Shown here piece by piece: positions 1 through 7,197 of a DNA stretch of 64,000 nt. The DNA lies in NCBI RefSeq assembly GCF_019654975.1, contig NZ_BPEW01000011.1, forward strand, positions 59,759-123,758, in the 5' to 3' direction. The stretch comes from Shewanella sp. c952 (GTDB taxonomy: Bacteria > Pseudomonadota > Gammaproteobacteria > Enterobacterales > Shewanellaceae). How positions within the stretch are numbered: position 1 is the first letter of the stretch; the number at the start of each line of letters is the position of its first letter. The translations under genes were made by a program, and so were the position numbers. The notes beneath the pieces are model-generated. The model was not told the DNA's origin. It was given only the letters and a program-made list of their open reading frames with translations, and made no database searches.

Positions 1-678
1 CTGGCAAACCATCCATTTAACTTTAAGCCTACTCAAGAAAAATTAGCCGTATTTAACGCATTAGTGCGCAAACAACTTGGCGAAAAAGCATCAGCACAAT
101 ATGAGTTTGCCTACCAATATATGTCAGGGCAACATCCTACAGACCAATGGCAAAACATAGGTATGCAGGGGATTGCTGATGTTTGCGTAAGAGCTAATGA
201 ACTTGACCATCAACAGCATATCAATGCCAGTTTTGAAAATGCAGCAACCGAAGTGCAAGTAGCGATGTGTCAGTGCCTAGAACATCTCAATATCGACGAT
301 AGTCTCGCCGCCCTCGTGTTTGATAAGCTTATTGCAGTATCAACAGAGCAACAAGCTTATCTGTTAAGAGCTCTTGCTTCACATACAGAGCAAAGTCAAA
401 AAGCGATTGCACATCTAGATTCTATCGAAGGCTTGTCTGCCGACCTATTGATCACCATTGCAGCACGTAACTGGTCTGCATTAAAAGATGAGCAAACTCT
501 CAGTATCTATCTAGAAGCGCTTGCGAAACAAGAACAACACTTCTTTAACCAGATTTTTGCTGATATTGTGGCTATACCATTAATTCGCACGCAACTGCTT
601 ACTCAACTGCGAAACCCGAACCGAAGTGCAGAACTTTCTGCAGCTATTGGCGGCCTATTTAAGGTAATGAAAGCATGA
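1..678 (+). CDS. DUF3549 family protein (5' partial)
   Basis: The reading frame is open from the first base of the window, so the N-terminus lies outside. The visible 225 codons encode a soluble, helix-rich protein with repeated acidic/leucine helices, ending in KVMKA. I assign it to the DUF3549 family from overall sequence character and from the DUF3301 gene that follows, a pairing I recall from Shewanella and Vibrio. No biochemical function is known to me. Its stop codon overlaps the next start as ATGA, which suggests translational coupling. An internal GTG at 64 is not needed as a start because the frame continues upstream. Confidence 0.75.
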   Translation: MANHPFNFKPTQEKLAVFNALVRKQLGEKASAQYEFAYQYMSGQHPTDQWQNIGMQGIADVCVRANELDHQQHINASFENAATEVQVAMCQCLEHLNIDDSLAALVFDKLIAVSTEQQAYLLRALASHTEQSQKAIAHLDSIEGLSADLLITIAARNWSALKDEQTLSIYLEALAKQEQHFFNQIFADIVAIPLIRTQLLTQLRNPNRSAELSAAIGGLFKVMKA

Positions 679-1073
679 TGACAGATTTCTTATTAATCGT
701 AGCGGTAGTGGTTATCGCTGCATTTTTTTGGCAGTTAAGACAGATGGCTGAAATGAGCCGTATGTTTGCGACTAAAGAGTGCCAAAAACAGAAAGTACAA
801 TTGTTAGCGATTGCACAAGAAACCGCAAAGCCAAGTCTTGGTGGCAGCACCGGGCTGACTTGGAAAGTAAAATACCTATTTGAATTCAGCACCGATGGTA
901 TTAACCAATACAGTGGCAGCTTATGGATGCATGGCAAGAAAATTCAAAAAGTGCAGTGGCCTATTTTCCCTGAGCCAGAGTGGCACGATGCGCCAGAGTC
1001 CCGCGGTTCCGTTGGCGGTGGTTGCGGTGGTGGACGCGGTAAGAGTAATTGCAGTTCAGGTGGTTGTAAGTAA
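675..1073 (+). CDS. DUF3301 family small membrane-anchored protein
   Basis: This 132-residue protein starts with a hydrophobic stretch (about residues 4-20), which is a signal anchor or single membrane helix. A short conserved domain follows, with a WKVKYLFEFS-type strand segment and the PEPEWHDAP motif. The tail (about residues 110-132) is very rich in Gly, Cys and Ser. The ATGATGA overlap with the upstream DUF3549 gene indicates an operon, and a hairpin terminator follows about 70 bp downstream. The family is uncharacterised. The Gly/Cys tail could bind metal, but that is inference. Start at 675 or 678 (two adjacent ATGs). Confidence 0.82.
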   Translation: MMTDFLLIVAVVVIAAFFWQLRQMAEMSRMFATKECQKQKVQLLAIAQETAKPSLGGSTGLTWKVKYLFEFSTDGINQYSGSLWMHGKKIQKVQWPIFPEPEWHDAPESRGSVGGGCGGGRGKSNCSSGGCK

Positions 1074-1140
1074 CCCTACAACAAGGGGTTGCTAACCATT
1101 AAATGCTTTAGCATTTGGTTTATCACATATCCTTTTATAT

Positions 1141-1167
1141 GAGCCAGTAGCGATACTGGCTCTTTTT
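1141..1167 (+). terminator. Rho-independent terminator of the DUF3549-DUF3301 operon
   Basis: A perfect 9-bp stem (GAGCCAGTA / TACTGGCTC) with a 4-nt loop is followed directly by TTTTTATT. It lies 68 bp after the DUF3301 stop and ends that operon. Confidence 0.9.
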
Positions 1168-1203
1168 ATTTCTGATGAATATTGGCCCACATACCGCGCT
1201 GAT

Positions 1204-1294
1204 ACGATTTCTCTTCAATGAGTTAGGCGCTCCGACGGGGGAATTGGCGTTTTCTGTTAGTTTTGTAACTCACTTTTTCCACAAAGTTAGTTGA
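1204..1294. repeat. Diverged intergenic repeat, copy 1
   Basis: This ~91-bp stretch, starting ACGATTTCTCTTCAA and ending CAAAGTTAGTTGAC, matches 1501-1594 in the same orientation at roughly three-quarters identity by eye. Between the copies lie compact hairpins at 1359-1383 (AAGGGGC/GCCCCTT), 1454-1468 (GGGACA/TGTCCC) and 1481-1496 (CCCACA/TGTGGG). No convincing gene lies in 1168-1976. It looks like remnant mobile or REP-like DNA. Confidence 0.6.
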
Positions 1295-1500
1295 CCCTCT
1301 ATTAGTTTTATCAAGCTACGCTTGACCTAAGTCGTGGCGCTTCGCCCACACCCGAGCCAAGGGGCAAAGCGCTTGCGCCCCTTGACAATCCCCCAGCGCC
1401 CCAGGCGAAGTTGTCTCCCTCGTACTTATTTGAAATCACCTAGCGCTTCCGATGGGACATCCTGTCCCGCGAAAGCTATACCCACATCCGTGTGGGCACT

Positions 1501-1594
1501 ACGATTATTTCTTCAACGTACTTCGGCAACTCCGATGGGGATTAGTGTGTTCTGTAAGTTTTTGAAACTAACTTTTGCCCCAAAGTTAGTTAAC
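1501..1594. repeat. Diverged intergenic repeat, copy 2
   Basis: Same-orientation partner of 1204-1294: shared blocks are ACGATTATTTCTTCAACG, CTCCGATGGGGATT, the TTCTGTAAGTTTT block and the terminal CAAAGTTAGTTAAC. The 1595-1976 stretch after it is AT-rich and I see no gene in it. Confidence 0.6.
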
Positions 1595-1976
1595 TTTAAG
1601 TTAAACGTGGATTACGTATTCTCATGTAGTCTGAAATAAAGCTGGATATTTACACAAGTATAAATAAAAGTGGGGGAAAACACCCATTATGGCGTAAATA
1701 AAGATGCCAAAAACTGTCCTGCTAGGCATCGATAATTTTTTAATTATTCACAAAACCTATAAAAATCATACTGATGGAAAATATAAAAAAGTGATACACG
1801 GACCCATTGAACACCCTAGGCTCTCTTTCTCCTCACTCAATAAGGCAGTTTATGTAGCCTGAACTTAGAAATTATCTATTTACAGCAATGCCTTAGCAGT
1901 GATAGTTTGTTAAAAAGTTAACGAGTTGCTAAGAACGTTATCGAGCGACTAATGAATAAGCTGTTAGAAGACTACG

Positions 1977-2390
1977 ATGATATATGAACCTAAGGTGGTA
2001 TTAATTGAATCACCATATAAATCAGACCGCTGCACGATAGTTGATGAAGTTAAATTGTCAGATAAAGGGTTAGATATTATTGTTGAGTCAAAGAATTGGA
2101 AAATCAAAGCCAATTTTGATGCCTCATGGGGCTTTAGAGTTCTTGATGAAGGTGACTTAGGTGAGTTTTGGTCTGAGTGCGACTTAACTAAAGGTTGGTG
2201 TTTTGAAGTTATCGAAGGTGGCTGGAACTCCCTAGAGAAAACGCGAGATCACTTCGTAACAGGTAAGCTTTATGAACCACATGAATACCTTATTATTGGT
2301 TTAAATGAGTGCGTATCCGTTCTCGCTCATGAGCCTCCAATGATTACTGAACTAGCGTCTTCTAACAAGTCGTTAAAGCAGGTCAAATAA
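1977..2390 (+). CDS. Hypothetical protein, probable integron gene-cassette product
   Basis: I do not recognise this 137-residue protein. It has no signal peptide or membrane helix, is acidic and Trp-rich (WKIKANFDASWGF, EFWSECDLTKGW), and looks like a small soluble beta-rich domain, the kind often seen for cassette products and immunity-like proteins. The reading frame runs into the attC-like hairpin and stops inside it (TAA 2388-2390), as cassette ORFs commonly do. A possible cassette boundary GTTAGAAG lies at 1963-1970, only 14 bp before the ATG. No integrase gene is near. Function unknown. Confidence 0.6.
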   Translation: MIYEPKVVLIESPYKSDRCTIVDEVKLSDKGLDIIVESKNWKIKANFDASWGFRVLDEGDLGEFWSECDLTKGWCFEVIEGGWNSLEKTRDHFVTGKLYEPHEYLIIGLNECVSVLAHEPPMITELASSNKSLKQVK

Positions 2391-2457
2391 CAGTTGGTTT
2401 TGCTCCCGCGTCGCTTATTTTAGCCAACAATTATTTGCCTCTTAACGAGGCGTTACC
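2361..2457 (+). other. attC-like integron recombination site
   Basis: The two ends can fold into a long imperfect hairpin: TAAC (2363) pairs with GTTA (2455), TCGTTAA with TTAACGA, AAATAA with TTATTT, and GTTGG with CCAAC. Single unpaired bases lie between the blocks and the centre is unpaired. This R-box/L-box/spacer layout with extrahelical bases is the folded architecture of attC sites. The outer 7-mers only partly match the RYYYAAC/GTTRRRY consensus, so the call rests on the fold and on the cassette-like ORF that ends inside it. Confidence 0.6.
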
Positions 2458-2726
2458 GCATATCCGTTTGCCATACTTTCCCTAATGAAACTCAACACCC
2501 CAAGCGCTTTAACTCTAACAAGGTTTTGTCCAATAACGAGTTAATCATTAAAATGAGTTTGCCAGTTATTCATCTGTGTTGGGCTGTGCAAGCTTCTAAA
2601 TCATCGATGATTTAGCAGAGCCTATAGGGATATATTCACGGCGACTTGCAAAGGCTCAATGCAGCTGAATAGCACTCGATTGATGAGTAAAGGGTAAATC
2701 CAGCATCGATTATTGAATCATAGCCA
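2458..2726. other. Intergenic stretch with no gene seen
   Basis: No ORF or RNA gene is supported here. The only strong structure is a perfect 20-bp palindrome at 2596-2615 (CTAAATCATC GATGATTTAG). It separates the attC-like site from the 3' end of the first CsrB-type sRNA, which points toward it. Confidence 0.5.
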
Positions 2727-2757
2727 AAGAAAAAGCGCGGCCCCTGAGGGGACGCGC
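2727..2757 (-). terminator. Rho-independent terminator of CsrB copy A
   Basis: On the minus strand GCGCG-CCCC pairs with GGGG-CGCGC around a 3-nt loop with one internal mismatch, followed by TTTTTC. It fixes the 3' end and strand of the sRNA. Confidence 0.9.
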
Positions 2758-3142
2758 CTTCGCCTATCTCTTTGTAAGCTCATCCTGCTATTTTATGCTC
2801 CTTGCACCATCCATGCGTAACTTGGCTCCCTGCCCATCCATGTATCCTTTTTTCCTTGTATCTTTCGATACTCATCCCTATACCTTAGTAATCCATTTAC
2901 TAAGCTTGCTCATCCTAAGCGTGTCCTACATCATCCTTAAGAGTCCATTCATTAACTATCCGTAGCATCCTACCTTCCGAGGTAGTAAACCTTCCATCCT
3001 GGATTGTTTAACCGCTCCTTGGTCGTTATGGCAATCATTCCTTGAAAGCCCGTCCATGATAGTTATCCATATTAAGTGCGAATCCTTCGTCACTTTTTAG
3101 ATCTTCCTAATCTGTGAATCCTTTCCACATGCGTCCTTGCAC
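2727..3142 (-). ncRNA. csrB: CsrB-family CsrA-sequestering sRNA, copy A
   Basis: Read on the minus strand, this ~415-nt stretch has no protein ORF but carries about 27 GGA triplets, mostly AGGA or GGGA in the loops of short hairpins at intervals of 10-25 nt. It ends in a GC-rich hairpin plus T-run. This is the hallmark of CsrB/RsmZ RNAs, which bind many CsrA dimers and so relieve CsrA control of translation. A TATTAT -10 box and a GacA/UvrY-type palindrome lie upstream. In E. coli, as I recall, csrB sits between yqcC and syd, and syd and queF also lie downstream here. Ends are predicted from promoter and terminator. Confidence 0.88.
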
Positions 3143-3148
3143 AATCAA

Positions 3149-3154
3149 ATAATA
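3149..3154 (-). promoter_or_regulatory. Predicted -10 box of CsrB copy A
   Basis: TATTAT on the minus strand, 7 nt before the predicted start at about 3142 (RNA begins GUGCAAGGACG). No good -35 hexamer is visible at 17-bp spacing, which fits an activator-dependent promoter. Confidence 0.55.
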
Positions 3155-3311
3155 ATTCAAAATCGAACAAATGTTAGCTAACGATCGGTAATTTAACATT
3201 CGTTCACATTGGATACACACCAACAATAAACGCTAAGTGCCTGATTAATACATCAATTCCTATCAAGTATGCTAAATAACGGCAACTTAAAGCCCTTATT
3301 TCGCACGAGGC

Positions 3312-3329
3312 TGTAAGAGATCTCTCACA
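3312..3329. promoter_or_regulatory. GacA/UvrY-type upstream activating palindrome for CsrB copy A
   Basis: TGTAAGAGATCTCTCACA matches the TGTAAG-N6-CTTACA consensus of GacA/UvrY/VarA sites at all but one position. Its centre is 169 bp from the centre of the TATTAT box, the distant position usual for csrB/rsmZ activation. Confidence 0.75.
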
Positions 3330-3365
3330 TGGAACCGAGCAAATCATCAAACCATATGTTTAACT

Positions 3366-3395
3366 AAAAGAAAGGGCGCACCTTTCGGTGCGCCC
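3366..3395 (-). terminator. Rho-independent terminator of CsrB copy B
   Basis: GGGCGCACC-GAAA-GGTGCGCCC is a perfect 9-bp stem on the minus strand, followed by TTTCTTTT. The copy A activating palindrome begins about 37 bp beyond it. Confidence 0.92.
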
Positions 3396-3781
3396 AGATC
3401 TAGCTTCTTTTAGCTTTCCCGCTATATATGTGCTCCCTGCATCATCCTTGCTTAACGTGCATCCTGCATCTTCCTTGTAAGTCCCTTTATATCCTTGTAC
3501 ACATGGTACAAAATCCATTTATTAGCTTATCCTAAGCTAAATTCCTCTTCCTGAGGTTGTCCTAGTTGCTTCCTGCAAATTCCTAACTCGTTAATAAGCA
3601 TACGGTTAATAACCAAGCTCTATAGTGGCGATGACTAATCAAGCATCACCAATACTAAACTAACTTATCCTTAAGTTAGTGGCTTAACATACTTATTGAC
3701 TCTATAACCAAATATAACAATCGACACTGATACGGCTACTCATATCGAGTAAAACCACAGCGGTATCTCTCGCGATTTCTT
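3366..3781 (-). ncRNA. csrB: CsrB-family CsrA-sequestering sRNA, copy B
   Basis: A second minus-strand RNA gene lies in tandem upstream of copy A, with a predicted length of ~415 nt like copy A. It has about 15 GGA triplets, 14 of them in the 3' half (3417-3583). One sits in the loop of a perfect hairpin near 3660-3682 (CTAACTTA-AGG-ATAAGTTAG), the classic CsrA target shape. It ends in a strong terminator. The 5' ~180 nt is GGA-poor, so the real start could be nearer 3700. The TATACT box and matched palindrome spacing argue for ~3781. Sequence outside the GGA pattern differs from copy A, so the duplication is old. Confidence 0.83.
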
Positions 3782-3787
3782 AAGTTA

Positions 3788-3793
3788 AGTATA
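3788..3793 (-). promoter_or_regulatory. Predicted -10 box of CsrB copy B
   Basis: TATACT on the minus strand, preceded by a poor -35 region. Chosen over other AT-rich hexamers because its distance to the upstream palindrome equals that of copy A. Confidence 0.5.
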
Positions 3794-3950
3794 TCTACTC
3801 ATTAAGCGAAAAAAGCGCGTTCACTATCAACCTTCAAAGTTGTAACATTATTGTAGCAAACAGATCTGTTCGTAATCGTATGATTTAAATGAAATAAGTT
3901 TGAAATAAGAGCGGCTATCAACAATAAATTCATTTAATATCCCACAGTAA

Positions 3951-3968
3951 AGTAAGAGATCTCTTACA
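3951..3968. promoter_or_regulatory. GacA/UvrY-type upstream activating palindrome for CsrB copy B
   Basis: AGTAAGAGATCTCTTACA contains a perfect 16-bp palindrome at 3952-3967 and the GTAAG-N6-CTTAC core. Its centre lies 169 bp from the centre of the TATACT box. It sits just past the stop of the DUF962 gene. Confidence 0.75.
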
Positions 3969-3990
3969 GCAATGAGAAACTAAACGGAGA

Positions 3991-4296
3991 TCACAGTTTA
4001 ATTTTTCCACGGATAGCAGCAAAATACATAACCCAATCAGCCAGTAAGCTATACAAAGGGTACTCAAATGTCGCAGGCCTATTTTTTTCAAACACAAAAT
4101 GCCCGAGCCAGGCAAATCCGTAACCTATAACTGGAAGCAACAAAAGTAGTAGCCATTGGCCTGAGTAGAGTACAATCGCCAGCATTAAAATAACCAGAGA
4201 ACTACCGACATAATGCAGAGTTCGGCAAATATTATTTTGATGCTGCGAAAGATAGAAGGGATAAAACTCCGCAAAACTATTAAACCGCTTACTCAT
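3991..4296 (-). CDS. DUF962 / Mpo1-like integral membrane protein
   Basis: This 101-residue protein begins with the typical FNSFAEFYPFYLSQHQN segment and has two hydrophobic helices (about residues 30-50 and 51-70). The family histidine positions are present (SQHQN, TLHYVG, WLGHFVFEKNRPATF). Yeast Mpo1 of this family is an Fe-dependent dioxygenase in alpha-oxidation of 2-hydroxy fatty acids; small bacterial members are mostly untested. It overlaps the upstream acetyltransferase gene by 8 bases, so the two are probably co-transcribed. Confidence 0.85.
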   Translation of the reverse strand: MSKRFNSFAEFYPFYLSQHQNNICRTLHYVGSSLVILMLAIVLYSGQWLLLLLLPVIGYGFAWLGHFVFEKNRPATFEYPLYSLLADWVMYFAAIRGKIKL

Positions 4297-4927
4297 TGTT
4301 TTGGCCTCGATAGAACATCAGCTCTCCAGCCACGTTGCCTATCGCTAGCTCCTCTAGTTTTTCAAAGCCATGGCTTGCGAATAACCTGTTATGGGCAGGA
4401 TCACTAACAAATACACCAATACCATCAAGATGCGGTTGTTCATCACACCAACTTAATACCGTTTTAACAAGCTGGCTTCCGTAGCCTTTACCCTGCTCAT
4501 TCGTTGAAACAGCAATAAATTGGATTATTCCACAGTTAGCATTTGGTAAGCTTTCCACTATCTGATGCTCTTTTTTGATCCAAGCCTGAGTTGATTGCCA
4601 GCCAGCACTAATCAGCATTTTTAAACGCCAATGCCAGTAACGCGCCTCACCAAGGGCTACTTGTTGAGTTGCAATGCATGCAACTCCAATGAGTCGTTCA
4701 TCTGAAAATATACCTATTAATCCCTGCTCTTGTTGCCACAGTTCATTTAACTCTTCACGAATTGCACCGCGTAATTTTTGCTCATACTGTGCAGTATCAT
4801 TGCGATATAGAGCGTCCATAAAGAAAGGGTCATCGTGATATGCGTTATAAAGAATTGAAGCGGCGACTCTTAAGTCTTCAGCTGTTAGATATACAGCTCG
4901 GCACTCTTCCATGGCTTGATTTTCCAT
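4289..4927 (-). CDS. GNAT family N-acetyltransferase
   Basis: A 212-residue protein with a GNAT fold: the acetyl-CoA-binding motif QGKGYGSQLV lies near residues 145-155, preceded by the beta-4 strand IIQFIAVS, and a final SHGFEKLEE segment is typical of motif B. The substrate cannot be told from sequence. It is the first gene of a two-gene minus-strand unit with the DUF962 gene. Its upstream region is followed by an interspersed repeat near 5.1 kb. Confidence 0.85.
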   Translation of the reverse strand: MENQAMEECRAVYLTAEDLRVAASILYNAYHDDPFFMDALYRNDTAQYEQKLRGAIREELNELWQQEQGLIGIFSDERLIGVACIATQQVALGEARYWHWRLKMLISAGWQSTQAWIKKEHQIVESLPNANCGIIQFIAVSTNEQGKGYGSQLVKTVLSWCDEQPHLDGIGVFVSDPAHNRLFASHGFEKLEELAIGNVAGELMFYRGQNNE

Positions 4928-5091
4928 TGTTATTTTCCTTGATCGAGATCACACAATACCAATGTATCAAGCTTTACGAAAAGTGCAATTATTAATCAAA
5001 GCAAACAATAGCAGCCGCTCTTTAGCGCTAATACTTTAGCTTTTCGTGATAAAACTGTGACTAGGACTGTAGACCTTTTGAGCTTAGTTTT

Positions 5092-5170
5092 TGTTCGTAT
5101 TCAATGCTTTTAGGGCAAGGCTTGAGCGATGATGTTTAGCTCGCAAAGTGAAAAGCTCGTAATGCAGCGA
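5092..5170 (+). repeat. Interspersed ~95-bp repeat, copy 1
   Basis: The block AATGCTTTTAGGGCAAGG, then TTGAGCGATGATG, then an AAGTGAAAAGCTCGTAA segment recurs at 60861-60953 (same strand) and 48950-49066 (opposite strand). This copy is the most diverged and lacks most of the TTACCGTAAGGAAT part. It lies between the divergent acetyltransferase and DUF2789 genes, a 310-bp interval with no other feature. Confidence 0.75.
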
Positions 5171-5238
5171 TTAGAAACAGCAGATATATGAGGTTTGAGC
5201 CATACTATAGCCAAGCACTTTTCAGCGGAGATAACGGC

Positions 5239-5469
5239 ATGGATACCACCCAGGGGGATCTTGAACATTTATTTCAGCAATTAGGTTTACAAAGTGATGC
5301 TAATTCCATTGAGGGATTTGTTAGAAAGCATCAATTATCAGAGGGGCTGCTTATTCAACAAGCTGGCTTTTGGAGCGAATCACAACGACATTTTTTGGCA
5401 GAAGCATTGGCAGAAGATGCCCAGTGGTCTGATGTTATTGACCATCTGGACACCTTATTAAGAAAGTAA
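5239..5469 (+). CDS. DUF2789 family protein
   Basis: A 76-residue helical protein with the family signature LFQQLGL, a FWSESQRHFLAEALAEDA core and a C-terminal DHLDTLLRK helix. I chose ATG 5239 because a GGAG Shine-Dalgarno sits 8 nt before it and because family members begin just before the L-F-x-Q-L-G motif. An in-frame ATG at 5188 would add 17 residues without family support. Function unknown. It converges with the DUF3192 gene 17 bp downstream. Confidence 0.82.
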   Translation: MDTTQGDLEHLFQQLGLQSDANSIEGFVRKHQLSEGLLIQQAGFWSESQRHFLAEALAEDAQWSDVIDHLDTLLRK

Positions 5470-5486
5470 TTTGGCGGGAGTAACGC

Positions 5487-5858
5487 TTAAATTTTGCTGT
5501 AAGCCATCTCACCCCAGCCGACGACTGCGTTATTACTAATGACGACAGGAGTACATTCGTCTTTAGTCGTTTTACCGTCACCTTTTAAACGTTGAGTTCG
5601 GTAAAATAGTACATGTACTTCTTTATCTTGCTGAATATAGGCTTCATTAAAATCTGCTGTGCCCATAAGCGTGGTCACTTGATCTTTAGACATACCCAAG
5701 GAGATCTTAGCTAGATTGCCACGGTTAGTTTCTTGTGTTTTTTGCCAAGAACCATTGTTATCCCAATCTGATTCACCATCACCAACATTGATCACACAGC
5801 CAGTTAGCCCTATGCTTGCAATCCCAAAAAACGCTAAACTTAGTAGTTTTTTTCTCAC
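5487..5858 (-). CDS. DUF3192 family lipoprotein
   Basis: A 123-residue protein with an N-terminal lipoprotein signal (MRKKLLSLAFFG, lipobox LTGC, Cys about residue 21). The conserved part is a small SmpA/BamE-like fold: NLAKISLGMSKDQVTTLMG followed by an LFYRTQRLKGDGKTTKDECTP segment. BamE-like domains often support outer-membrane assembly, but DUF3192 itself is uncharacterised as far as I know. It is an isolated gene, convergent with DUF2789. Confidence 0.87.
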   Translation of the reverse strand: MRKKLLSLAFFGIASIGLTGCVINVGDGESDWDNNGSWQKTQETNRGNLAKISLGMSKDQVTTLMGTADFNEAYIQQDKEVHVLFYRTQRLKGDGKTTKDECTPVVISNNAVVGWGEMAYSKI

Positions 5859-6006
5859 TTTAACTTCCTGTATTTATTTTGATTTTATAAACTTCAATAA
5901 GCAAACAGTGTGCCAATAGTTAAGTTCATGTTTTAATGGGATTTAGCTAATTCATGTTTATCCTTTAAACTAAATAGACTATCAAGAGTAAGGAATTTCA
6001 CCAACG

Positions 6007-6357
6007 ATGAGCCCACTAGACCAAGTACTCTACGCCGCAAAACAGCTTAGCGATGCAGGTAAAAACCCTACTCTAGCGTTAATAAAAACCAAATTAGGGA
6101 TCAGCGTTGCGATGCCAACCTTGATCCAAGGTCTACAACAGTACAAATCGATGAGTGATGCTGACAAAGCCAGTATCAAAACAACAGCGCAAATCAATGC
6201 TGCCGCACAAGAAAATCTGCAGCAGCAATCAGTTGACGATCAACATAGAGTGGAAAAATTGGAGCAAGAGCTTGTGCTACTTAAGAAAGAGCTAAAAGCT
6301 GTAACGCAAAGATTGACCATACTTGAATCGGCAGCCAAAAAAAACAGTGAGAAATAA
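6007..6357 (+). CDS. Small protein with HTH-like N-terminus and C-terminal coiled coil
   Basis: The 116-residue product has an N-terminal helical unit (residues 1-50: AAKQLSDAGKNPTLALIKTKLG, then PTLIQGLQQYKSM) that resembles the winged-helix start of KfrA-type DNA-binding proteins. A long coiled coil follows (about residues 75-110, LEQELVLLKKELKAVTQRL). An AAGGA Shine-Dalgarno precedes the ATG. Only 5 bp separate it from the DUF2310 gene, so they are one operon. A DNA-binding or scaffolding role is inference. Confidence 0.75.
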   Translation: MSPLDQVLYAAKQLSDAGKNPTLALIKTKLGISVAMPTLIQGLQQYKSMSDADKASIKTTAQINAAAQENLQQQSVDDQHRVEKLEQELVLLKKELKAVTQRLTILESAAKKNSEK

Positions 6358-6362
6358 AGATA

Positions 6363-7136
6363 ATGCACGTCGTTGAATTAAGATTTGAATGTTTTGACAA
6401 CACCACTATCACAGCAGCAGAAAAAGCAATTAATGGGTTACTAGAGGCTTACCGCGCTAATGGTCAAATACTTGGCCGTGAATTTGCTGTTGCCTTTAAT
6501 GAAGGTGAGTTTAAAGCTCGCTTGTTAACCCCGGAGAAAAGCAGTCTTGCTAAACGTTTTAACAGTCCATGGGTTGAAAAAACACTCACGGAACTCACTG
6601 ATGCTAAATTACTGGCCCCACGTGAAAAGTATGTTGGTCAGGATATTAATTCAGAGGTTTCAAGCCAAGAAACGCCAAGCTGGCAGCTACTTTATACCAG
6701 CTACGTGCATATGTGCTCACCGCTGAGAAATGGCGACACACTGCAGCCTATACCACTTTATCAAATACCGGCCACAGCCAATGGCGATCATAAACGCATG
6801 ATCCGCTGGCAGACCGAGTGGCAAGCATGTGATGAACTACAGATGGCAGCAGCGACAAAAGCAGAATTCGCAGCACTAGAAGAGTTAACGAGCCATCAGA
6901 GCGATCTGTTTAGACGAGGCTGGGATCTGCGCGGCAGAGTTGAGTATCTAACCAAGATCCCAACTTACTATTATCTCTATCGCGTTGGCGGTGAAAGTCT
7001 CGCCAATGAGAAAAAACGTTGTTGTCCAAAATGTGGCAGTAATCAATGGCTGCTTGATGAGCCATTATTGGATATGTTCCATTTTCGCTGCGACACATGC
7101 CGCATCGTATCGAATATCTCTTGGGATCATCTGTAA
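6363..7136 (+). CDS. DUF2310 family Zn-ribbon protein
   Basis: The 257-residue protein has a long mixed alpha/beta N-terminal part and a C-terminal zinc ribbon made of CPKC and CDTC pairs (about residues 220-243). DUF2310 members are described as Zn-ribbon-containing, possibly nucleic-acid-binding proteins, with no firm function. It is the second gene of a two-gene operon with the HTH/coiled-coil protein and ends at a bidirectional terminator shared with syd. Confidence 0.85.
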   Translation: MHVVELRFECFDNTTITAAEKAINGLLEAYRANGQILGREFAVAFNEGEFKARLLTPEKSSLAKRFNSPWVEKTLTELTDAKLLAPREKYVGQDINSEVSSQETPSWQLLYTSYVHMCSPLRNGDTLQPIPLYQIPATANGDHKRMIRWQTEWQACDELQMAAATKAEFAALEELTSHQSDLFRRGWDLRGRVEYLTKIPTYYYLYRVGGESLANEKKRCCPKCGSNQWLLDEPLLDMFHFRCDTCRIVSNISWDHL

Positions 7137-7144
7137 TAACATTC

Positions 7145-7186
7145 AATAAAAAGCCTGAATAAACACGTTATTCAGGCTTTTTTATT
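7145..7186. terminator. Bidirectional terminator between the DUF2310 gene and syd
   Basis: AAAAAGCCTGAATAA and TTATTCAGGCTTTTTT form a long stem with A and T runs on both sides, serving the two convergent genes. Confidence 0.92.
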
Positions 7187-7197
7187 GAAGCAAGGGA

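Noticed and set aside
1334..1639. 101-residue plus-strand ORF between the two diverged repeats
   Set aside because: Composition is Pro/Arg/Ser-rich and follows the GC-rich hairpins. It runs through one of the repeat copies, and there is no Shine-Dalgarno or family feature. Treated as non-coding.
2761..3140. Repeated ATCCT-type motifs read as a protein-binding iteron array or replication origin
   Set aside because: On the minus strand the motifs are GGA triplets in hairpins followed by a terminator and preceded by a GacA/UvrY-type site, which fits CsrB far better. Iterons would be more uniform in sequence and spacing.
4213..4407. 64-residue plus-strand ORF across the DUF962/acetyltransferase junction
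   Set aside because: Antisense shadow of two well-supported minus-strand genes.
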